Source: Flavobacteriales bacterium
GTDB taxonomy: Bacteria > Bacteroidota > Bacteroidia > NS11-12g > UBA9320
Direction of reading: 5' to 3'
DNA length: 64,000 nt
NCBI GenBank assembly: GCA_020635435.1
Contig: JACJZU010000001.1
Coordinates: 558,001 to 622,000 of the forward strand
Shown here: positions 58,457 through 64,000 of the stretch, one piece after another
Numbering within the stretch: position 1 is the stretch's first letter
How the letters are laid out: each line of letters starts with the position of its first letter
Made by a program: the position numbers and the translations under genes
Notes under the pieces: model-generated
Database searches by the model: none
What the model saw: only the letters and a program-made list of their open reading frames with translations
Told to the model about the DNA's origin: nothing

Positions 58457-58948
58457 TCAATCAACCGGCTTAAATCCCTCAAAAGCCTGCTTACAATTAT
58501 TGCAATAGTGGATGCTGCGACACAAAGTGGGGCCGAAAGGGTTACGTAACTCGGTATTTTCGCTGCCACAGTACGGGCACGGTGTATGCTCAAGAACAGT
58601 CAGATCCAGATTGCCGCAATGCCGTACAGGGGGCGCCAAACCATGCTTTTTCAAGGCAAGTAATCCCTCTTCGCTGATCATATCGGAATTCCATTGCTTA
58701 TCGAAACTGGTTCGAACCTCGTAGTGTTCTATACCCTCTTCCAACAGACGGAATTTCACCAGATTCTCCATGATCTTCAAGGCCGGGCAACCCGCAAAAG
58801 TGGGTGTAAGTTCTACAAAAACGGTATCATCCTCTACACGGATATCCGAAACGATTCCGAGATCGACGATCGAAATGGTAGGGATCTCCGGATCTTTAAC
58901 TTCTTTGAGGATCTCCCTGATATGCTGAGGACTTAACTTGGTTTGCAT
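58457..58948 (-). CDS. paaD: Phenylacetyl-CoA epoxidase maturation protein PaaD
   Basis: A 163-aa DUF59/MIP18-type protein with a C-terminal zinc ribbon. N-terminal part: LKEVKDPEIPTISIVDLGIV, TPTFAGCPALKIM. The ribbon is CPYC...CRSIHYCNNC near residues 123-154. PaaD is needed for assembly of the phenylacetyl-CoA ring epoxidase, probably via iron-sulfur insertion into the reductase. It is the last gene of the operon, 9 nt after paaC. The reductase gene paaE is not in this window. Confidence 0.94.
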   Translation of the reverse strand: MQTKLSPQHIREILKEVKDPEIPTISIVDLGIVSDIRVEDDTVFVELTPTFAGCPALKIMENLVKFRLLEEGIEHYEVRTSFDKQWNSDMISEEGLLALKKHGLAPPVRHCGNLDLTVLEHTPCPYCGSENTELRNPFGPTLCRSIHYCNNCKQAFEGFKPVD

Positions 58949-58957
58949 CTCACGAGA

Positions 58958-59731
58958 TCACCAATCTGCTGAAGGGTCGATGCTGTAAACCTCTGTCATT
59001 TCATCGAGCAGAGGTTGCAAATACGCTGTATGAATGCCTGTTCGACCTCCGTAAACAGGACTCCACTTACTCGTATCGGGAACTTGAAGATCGGCCTTTT
59101 CGAGAAGTGGAATTACGGCCTCCAGCCAGTTCTTTTGAAGCGCAGCTTCTCCTTCAAAAATACCGGCATCGATGAGGATATTCTCGTGCGGTCCGGGTTC
59201 GAAGATCCCGAGAGCGTGGTTCCAATATGTGTCCAACTGCAATTGCAAACGACCATTACTTTCTTCGTTGCCCTTACCCAACTGTTGAACCCATGTATTG
59301 GCATGCATGCTGTGATACTTGATCTCGCCCTTATACTTCTTTGCAATGTTGGCAAGTCCTTCGTAGCTGCTGTTCCGCAGCATATCGAAGCGAATAAGTT
59401 CCGCCATATCGAAAAAGAAATGGCGCATCAAACTGAAATCGTACTCCCCGATCGGGTACTCAACCAATTGACAGCAATGAAACTGATGGGCATTTCGTGT
59501 AAAGGCTACCGTATCGGGGTCCGACTCGCCCAATTCGTGCAAGAGGGCATATAAATGTTCGCTCTGCCCGATCTTATCCTGCGCCATGGAACTGAAGGCA
59601 ATATCTTCTTCCAATATGGGCCCCAAACCGGTCCATTCGGAATTTCGGTGGCCAATTATCAATTGATCGTCGGCCATTTTGTAAAGAAGTTCCTTGGCCG
59701 CTCTTACGTGTGATTCATTAAAAAAATCCAT
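58958..59731 (-). CDS. paaC: 1,2-phenylacetyl-CoA epoxidase, structural subunit PaaC
   Basis: A 257-aa ferritin-like all-helical protein. PaaC pairs with PaaA as the structural subunit of the ring-1,2-epoxidase that starts aerobic phenylacetate breakdown. Recognisable segments: DDQLIIGHRNSEWTGLGPIL, EEDIAFSSMAQDKIGQSEHL, MRHFFFDMAELIRFDML, HANTWVQQLG, GGRTGIHTAYLQPLLDEM. Lies 4 nt after paaB, consistent with one transcript and coupled translation. Confidence 0.95.
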   Translation of the reverse strand: MDFFNESHVRAAKELLYKMADDQLIIGHRNSEWTGLGPILEEDIAFSSMAQDKIGQSEHLYALLHELGESDPDTVAFTRNAHQFHCCQLVEYPIGEYDFSLMRHFFFDMAELIRFDMLRNSSYEGLANIAKKYKGEIKYHSMHANTWVQQLGKGNEESNGRLQLQLDTYWNHALGIFEPGPHENILIDAGIFEGEAALQKNWLEAVIPLLEKADLQVPDTSKWSPVYGGRTGIHTAYLQPLLDEMTEVYSIDPSADW

Positions 59732-59735
59732 GGTC

Positions 59736-60122
59736 TCAACTTTTTTGTGCTTGTCGTTCTTTAAATGCCTGAATGCGGTCCATCACTTTGTAGGTTGCCG
59801 GATCCCGGTAGATCTTCTCTGCTGTCGTGGCAAAAATGTCCTCATCGAAATACTCCGTTGCTGTAACACATGAGGAGGGCACTACCCACAGATTGCTCGT
59901 TACACCTCTGCGCGCGTATTGTTCCTTCGCGTAGAGCAAGGCCATATCGGCATTGGGGGCATGTACGATCCCAACGTGGACATGTTGTTGTCCGCGCTTT
60001 TTCTGATGGAACACTTCATAAGTCTGAAATTGATCCAATTCATTCAGCGGATCGATCTGTTCCTCGAGGTCGAGATTGGCCCGGGTTATCCGGGGATCCA
60101 GAGATTTATGCATATTTTCCAT
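59736..60122 (-). CDS. paaB: 1,2-phenylacetyl-CoA epoxidase subunit PaaB
   Basis: A 128-aa protein with the PaaB signature FQTYEVFHQKKRGQQHVHVG, HAPNADMALLYAKEQYARRG and LWVVPSSCVTATE. PaaB bridges PaaAC heterodimers and the reductase. It starts 21 nt after the stop of the inserted T9SS gene; the N-terminal ~30 residues before the signature are longer than in enterobacterial PaaB, and the MHKSLD start three codons in is also possible. Confidence 0.94.
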   Translation of the reverse strand: MENMHKSLDPRITRANLDLEEQIDPLNELDQFQTYEVFHQKKRGQQHVHVGIVHAPNADMALLYAKEQYARRGVTSNLWVVPSSCVTATEYFDEDIFATTAEKIYRDPATYKVMDRIQAFKERQAQKS

Positions 60123-60143
60123 TTGTATTTTGCTTAGTTCGTT

Positions 60144-61538
60144 TTACTCTACGATCAATTTTTTGCTAATGGCACCTTGATGTCCGAATAGATGCAGTTG
60201 ATAAATACCCGCTCCTATTTGAGGGGGCAATGCTATTTCATGCTGTGGGTTGCTAAATCCCTTAGCCACAAACCGACCTTGAAGGTCGTAAATGGCATAG
60301 GGAACAACCCGATCATTCTCCAACCCTTTGAGGATAACCAGCTCTTTTGCCGGGTTTGGATAGACTTGAATTCGATTGAACTGTTCTTCCGTTAACCCCA
60401 CCGGTGAATCACTGAAGCGCATATCATCAATGAACAAGGTCGAGCCTTCGCCCCTTGGGGCATCCGGATTGGAACTACCTACCATTAGCACGGCACTATC
60501 CGCAGTTACCAGATTTGTGAAATAGCTGAGCGGGACCGACAAATAGGTCCATTCACTGTTAACCTTTGCCGATTTGAACAGTGTTAATCCGATAGGAATA
60601 CCCTGTCGGAACATACCCACTATTATTGCCATACTATCCCCCCCTTCCGGATTATAGCGATACCAGGCTTCGAGGTATTTCCAGTTCCGTGTTACCGGAA
60701 AAGCGGGCCTCTCAAAATCGTTCGGATCATTCCCTGTTGCCGCAACTCCCGGAAAAAGTTGTCCAAACTCCCTGCGGTTCTGTAATTTCAGGGAATATGA
60801 ACCACCATGCTTTTCTGTGCTCTGTGTTACAAGTGGGGCGATACCTAAGTTACCTGAAGTTTCGATCACATCGTCAACCGTGAACCAACCTTTTGGCACC
60901 TTGCGCTCATTGGAGGTCCAACGTTCAAAATCTCCGTTTCGAAGCGCGCGATCTCTTCGGGATATCGTGGCATAGTGCAGATCGTCAATTATGAGATAGC
61001 CGTCGCCGGCCACTGTATCCGTTTCCAGATCACGGGAAGATATGATCAAAACCACCGTATCCGGTATGGCCGATATCTGCCAGTTGATCGGCACTGAAAA
61101 TCGTGTAAACGTGTCTGAGCGGCCCTCAAGTTCAATATTCGCGATACCCAAAACGGCTCCATTCAATAGGAAGATCGATATCACCTCCGCCTTATCGCCA
61201 ACCGCGAGCTCATACTTCGCGTAGAAACGCATGCTCAGGGGAGCTTCATCGTAGGGCTCTCCTCCCGAATAACTCTTGTCGTCCAGGATCGCATTGGTAA
61301 CAATACCTGAAAGATCACTGCCATTTTCAACCCGCTTATTTTCCAGACGTATGGCGTATGAACCGGCCGTGGCATCCCCGGTTCGGTCCACCAACCCTGC
61401 GATCACGTAATCGTCGAGTTCAACGCGTTCGCGATCGTCCCATTCTTCAAAACCATTGGACGGAACAGATTGTGCCTGAACATGAGCCAAAGCAACCCAG
61501 GCAAAGAAGATCAGCACGGAAAATTTGCGACTTCCCAT
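60144..61538 (-). CDS. T9SS type A secreted protein with two CBM-like modules, embedded in the paa operon
   Basis: A 464-aa protein from the ATG at 61538 (MGSRKFSVLIFFAWVALAHVQAQ, signal peptide); the frame to 61709 overlaps paaA and is rejected. Two similar ~170-residue beta-sandwich modules start NGFEEWDDRE and NGDFERWTSNERKVPKGW. Each contains YAIRLENKR / YSLKLQNRR, FYAKYELAVGD / AWYRYNPEGGD and YLIIDDLHY / LFIDDMRF, a pattern seen in carbohydrate-binding-like domains of Bacteroidota. A type A sorting domain closes the chain (VYPNPAKELVILKG, IYDLQGRFVAKG, GAGIYQLHLF, KKLIVE). Its ATG is 2 nt after the paaA stop (TGATCATG) and its stop 21 nt before paaB, so it is co-transcribed with them. 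A direct role in phenylacetate oxidation is not evident. Confidence 0.85.
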   Translation of the reverse strand: MGSRKFSVLIFFAWVALAHVQAQSVPSNGFEEWDDRERVELDDYVIAGLVDRTGDATAGSYAIRLENKRVENGSDLSGIVTNAILDDKSYSGGEPYDEAPLSMRFYAKYELAVGDKAEVISIFLLNGAVLGIANIELEGRSDTFTRFSVPINWQISAIPDTVVLIISSRDLETDTVAGDGYLIIDDLHYATISRRDRALRNGDFERWTSNERKVPKGWFTVDDVIETSGNLGIAPLVTQSTEKHGGSYSLKLQNRREFGQLFPGVAATGNDPNDFERPAFPVTRNWKYLEAWYRYNPEGGDSMAIIVGMFRQGIPIGLTLFKSAKVNSEWTYLSVPLSYFTNLVTADSAVLMVGSSNPDAPRGEGSTLFIDDMRFSDSPVGLTEEQFNRIQVYPNPAKELVILKGLENDRVVPYAIYDLQGRFVAKGFSNPQHEIALPPQIGAGIYQLHLFGHQGAISKKLIVE

Positions 61539-61540
61539 GA

Positions 61541-62530
61541 TCAGGCAAAAGGTACAGTGTAGTTTGCTTTTTCGCCCAGAATGGCTCTTCGCACCCATCG
61601 TCCTTTTTCTTCCGCCATTCTTCGTACAGCCAATCGTTCTGCATTGCAAGGCCCGTCGCCATTGATCACGCGCTTGAATTCCTCCCAATCCGGTTCGGTA
61701 TATTCCCACTTACCAGTTTCTTCATTTTTATGCAGGTTGGGGTCGGGCAAGACCAAACCGAGATCCCAGATCTTGGGCACGTACATATCCAGGTATTGCT
61801 GTCTCATGTCGTCGTTCGACATCATCTTCACTTTCCATTTCATGAGCACCTCCGTGTGTACGCTTATTGTATCGGGAGGACCAAAGAAATGCATGATGGC
61901 CGGCCACCAGCGGGTCAATGCATCCTGTACCATTTCACGCTGTTTGGGCGTTCCGGTCGCCAAATGCACTACATTATCGTGCCCGTATTTGAGGTGGAAC
62001 GATTCTTCATAGCAAATGCGCTCCAAAGCTCTGCAATAGGGTCCGTAGGAACCTTTAGAATTGGCGAGTTGGTTTACAATAGCACCAGCATCGATCAGCC
62101 AGGCGATGATCGCCGAATCGGCCCAGGTAATTGCCGGGTAGTTGAAAACATTGGAGTACTTGGATTTCCCGGTGATGAGGTCGTTGATCATGGCCTCTCG
62201 CGACTTGCCGAGCGTCTCAGCCGCTGAGTACAACAATTGGGCATGCCCAACTTCGTCCTGAACTTTGGCCATGAGCGCCAACTTACGGCGGAATCCCGGG
62301 GCGCGTGTGATCCAGGTACCTTCCGGCAAAGCGCCTATGATCTCCGAATGCGCATGTTGTTCGATCATCCGAATAAGCTGCTTTCGGTACAACTGCGGCA
62401 TCCAATCCTGAGGTTCTATTTTCTCTCCGGCCAGAATGCGCGCTTCAAATTCTGCCAACAATACGGGATCTTCTCCCTCAATGGTTTTTCCCCTTTGATC
62501 GTTTGGGTCGATATAGGCGTTTCCGTACAT
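61541..62530 (-). CDS. paaA: 1,2-phenylacetyl-CoA epoxidase catalytic subunit PaaA
   Basis: A 329-aa diiron oxygenase subunit that converts phenylacetyl-CoA to its ring-1,2-epoxide. Metal-ligand motifs are visible: E63 in HSEIIG, EVGH at 93-96 (KVQDEVGHAQLLY), and E-x-x-H at 176-179 (YEESFHLKYGHDNV). The C-terminal part (NGDGPCNAERLAVRRMAEEKGRWVRRAI) is characteristic of the subunit. First catalytic gene of the operon, 46 bp after the tetR gene. The N-terminus starts MYGNAYIDPNDQRGKTI. Confidence 0.96.
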   Translation of the reverse strand: MYGNAYIDPNDQRGKTIEGEDPVLLAEFEARILAGEKIEPQDWMPQLYRKQLIRMIEQHAHSEIIGALPEGTWITRAPGFRRKLALMAKVQDEVGHAQLLYSAAETLGKSREAMINDLITGKSKYSNVFNYPAITWADSAIIAWLIDAGAIVNQLANSKGSYGPYCRALERICYEESFHLKYGHDNVVHLATGTPKQREMVQDALTRWWPAIMHFFGPPDTISVHTEVLMKWKVKMMSNDDMRQQYLDMYVPKIWDLGLVLPDPNLHKNEETGKWEYTEPDWEEFKRVINGDGPCNAERLAVRRMAEEKGRWVRRAILGEKANYTVPFA

Positions 62531-62576
62531 AATGTATTTGTTTTATTCGTGTAATTGAGAATTGTATTTAAGCATT

Positions 62577-63176
62577 TCAGTTCGTAACCAGACCATAAGT
62601 TACGGGGAGCTCCTTTTGCAGTCCGGTTAAAACAAACTTAGTGAGTTGGTCGGCAATTTCATTGGGTTGCAATTTCCCTTCTTCATGATACCATTCTACC
62701 ACCCAATTCAAGGACGATAAGATCGTGAGGGCCGCAAAGCGCACATCCACCTCATTGAAGGCCCCTTCATCAACACCTTTGCGCACTATGGCGCGAAATC
62801 CCTCTTCGTAGCGATCGCGGAGTTTAATGAATTCGTCTTTGCGGTCGTCACTCAGATACCGCCAATCTCTAAGAAATACCACGGATGCATCCGGGTGTTC
62901 CGTTAAAAGCTGAATATGATTCTTCACAGCCATGGCCAATTTCTGCACGGCGTCAAAATAAATATCGTTCACCTCCCCGATCGCCTTCAGGAATTTATCG
63001 GCCATCTCGAAACAGATCGCGTCCAACAATTCTTCCTTGCCCTTTATGTGCGAATATAGCGATGCAGGCTCCACTTGTGCAGCCGCGGCAATATCGCGAA
63101 CTGAGGTGGCCGCATAACCCTTCTCGCGAAACAATGCCTGAGCTAAACTGAGTATCTCTTTTTTTCGATCGGTCAT
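62577..63176 (-). CDS. TetR-family repressor, likely PaaR-type regulator of the paa operon
   Basis: A 199-aa regulator from MTDRKKEILSLAQALF at 63176; an ATG four codons earlier (63188) would overlap the putative operator. The N-terminal helix-turn-helix (~1-50) is GYAATSVRDIAAAAQVEPAS then LYSHIKGKEELL. The C-terminal ligand domain includes AVKNHIQLLTEHPDASVVFL and LSSLNWVVEWYHEEGK, as in TetR proteins controlling acyl-CoA or phenylacetate pathways. It is the first gene of the operon. By analogy the ligand would be phenylacetyl-CoA; this is inferred from context. Confidence 0.88.
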   Translation of the reverse strand: MTDRKKEILSLAQALFREKGYAATSVRDIAAAAQVEPASLYSHIKGKEELLDAICFEMADKFLKAIGEVNDIYFDAVQKLAMAVKNHIQLLTEHPDASVVFLRDWRYLSDDRKDEFIKLRDRYEEGFRAIVRKGVDEGAFNEVDVRFAALTILSSLNWVVEWYHEEGKLQPNEIADQLTKFVLTGLQKELPVTYGLVTN

Positions 63177-63181
63177 GGATA

Positions 63182-63195
63182 CGAACATTCGTTAG
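63182..63195. promoter_or_regulatory. Candidate PaaR operator
   Basis: CGAACATTCGTTAG sits 5 nt upstream of the tetR ATG and contains the perfect inverted repeat ACGAA-CA-TTCGT (63181-63192). It differs at one position from the PaaR consensus CNAACGNNCGTTNG that I recall from Thermus. It could block both the tetR-paa promoter and the divergent regulator promoter. No second copy is seen before paaA. Confidence 0.5.
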
Positions 63196-63299
63196 GCAAA
63201 TATAAAACCCGGAGATGAGAATGTCAACTATCTGAACCCGGTTCACTATTCCTATTTTTGAAGGAGTCAACAATTTGAATCAAAAAGCTCTGGAATCGA

Positions 63300-63953
63300 A
63301 TGGACGCACAGCGACTGAAAGACATATTCCCTGAATTCTCCATGGATCTGATCGAAGAGATCATAGCCTGCGGAACACACAAATTCATAGACGCCGGTAC
63401 AGAGATCATGGATATTGGCCGGCCGATCCGAGAGGTGCCTCTGTTGCTCAAAGGCAAGATCAAAGTATTTCGTCCGGATGAGCTTGGAAACGAACTTTTC
63501 CTCTACTTCCTCTATCCGGGTGATGCCTGTGCCTTGAGTCTGGTTTGTAGTGCCTCCACCGGAAGGAGCAACGTCCGCGCTGAGGCCGTTGAAGAATGCG
63601 AAGTGATGGCTGTGCCTGTTCAGTACATGGATGAATGGATGCGCAAATACCGCACCTGGTACTACTATGTGCTGGGTACCTACCGGGGACGTTTTGAGGA
63701 AGTATTGCGTACAGTGGACGGCATTGCATTCCACAACATGGACGAACGTCTGGTTCGCTATCTCCTGAAGAATCAGGAAGCCGCCGCATCCGACGAATTG
63801 CACATCACCCACCAGGATATTGCGTATGAGCTCAATTCGAGTCGTGAGGTGATCTCACGCCTGCTCAAGAAGCTGGAGCAACGCGGTATAATCAGTCTGG
63901 GCAGAAACTCCATTAAGATCCTCAAACCATTGGAAAAACTGGTTGATTTTTAG
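63300..63953 (+). CDS. Crp/Fnr-family transcription regulator
   Basis: A 217-aa protein. The cyclic-nucleotide-binding-type beta-roll spans ~15-120 (FIDAGTEIMDIGRPIREVPL, LLKGKIKVFR, FLYFLYPGDACAL), a dimer helix ~120-150, and a winged helix ~150-210 (ITHQDIAYELNSSREVISRL, LKKLEQRGIISLGRNSIKIL). The phosphate-binding residues needed for cAMP are not obvious, and no N-terminal Cys cluster for an iron-sulfur centre is present; a redox or unknown ligand is likely. Divergent from the tetR-paa operon across ~120 bp. Confidence 0.92.
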   Translation: MDAQRLKDIFPEFSMDLIEEIIACGTHKFIDAGTEIMDIGRPIREVPLLLKGKIKVFRPDELGNELFLYFLYPGDACALSLVCSASTGRSNVRAEAVEECEVMAVPVQYMDEWMRKYRTWYYYVLGTYRGRFEEVLRTVDGIAFHNMDERLVRYLLKNQEAAASDELHITHQDIAYELNSSREVISRLLKKLEQRGIISLGRNSIKILKPLEKLVDF

Positions 63954-63979
63954 ATCCCATACTGTGATCGATCATTGTT

Positions 63980-63995
63980 TGTGATCGGCATCACC
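63980..63995. promoter_or_regulatory. Candidate Crp/Fnr-type palindrome at the window edge
   Basis: TGTGATCGGCATCACC matches TGTGA-N6-TCACA at nine of ten positions; a second palindrome, TGATCGATCA, lies just upstream at 63964-63973. It would regulate a gene starting beyond 64000. Confidence 0.35.
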
Positions 63996-64000
63996 TGCCC

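Overview
The window comes from a member of the Bacteroidota. The evidence is a run of proteins ending in type IX secretion system (T9SS) sorting domains of both type A and type B (CHU_C, 'gliding motility-associated C-terminal domain'), a B12-dependent methionine synthase without the homocysteine domain, SBBP and PKD surface proteins, and a Bacteroidota-style ECF sigma factor operon. I cannot place it below phylum level with confidence. No rRNA, tRNA, CRISPR array or recognisable transposase is visible.

Layout. 0-9.6 kb: a 1,421-aa Asp-box propeller/PKD T9SS protein, then on the minus strand sucD, a metH that lacks the homocysteine domain, and an ArnT-like glycosyltransferase. 9.6-17.2 kb (minus): an operon of an ECF sigma factor, a single-pass membrane protein that itself ends in a type B T9SS-like domain, and an 1,886-aa PKD protein with a type B domain, closed by a terminator. 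17.3-21.9 kb: a YbjN-like protein, and divergently a 1.35-kaa exported TPR protein with two caspase-like domains, the first lacking both catalytic residues.

22.1-50.6 kb: the striking part, a tandem array of five ~5.7-kb cassettes. Each holds a ~107-bp conserved leader, an ATG followed by an 8-bp minisatellite (ATTCCAAC and variants; 8, 14, 5, 8 and 6 units), gene A (~640 aa, type A sorting domain) and gene B (~1,190 aa, type B sorting domain), with A and B overlapping by 8 nt. The repeat is read through by the A gene. Only copy 5, with 6 units, puts the upstream ATG in frame with A. The other four all have unit counts of 2 modulo 3, which sends that ATG into an early stop. This looks like a phase-variable switch on paired secreted surface proteins. 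The 5' part of A and the 3' part of B are nearly identical between copies. The 3' part of A and 5' part of B are divergent and mosaic, so a variable block sits between homogenised flanks. Copies 2 (B) and 3 (A and B) carry frameshifts. A remnant of a B gene lies just left of the array, the array's leader recurs upstream of a small secreted gene at 52.3 kb, and its B-type 3' end recurs on an unrelated SBBP/Ig-like protein at 52.8-57.2 kb.

50.6-58.4 kb: three small exported orphan proteins, the SBBP/type B protein and a propeller-like protein. 58.4-63.2 kb (minus): a phenylacetate operon, tetR(paaR-like)-paaA-X-paaB-paaC-paaD, in which X is an unexpected T9SS type A protein beginning 2 nt after paaA. 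A palindrome resembling the PaaR operator lies just upstream of tetR. The window ends with a divergent Crp/Fnr-family regulator.
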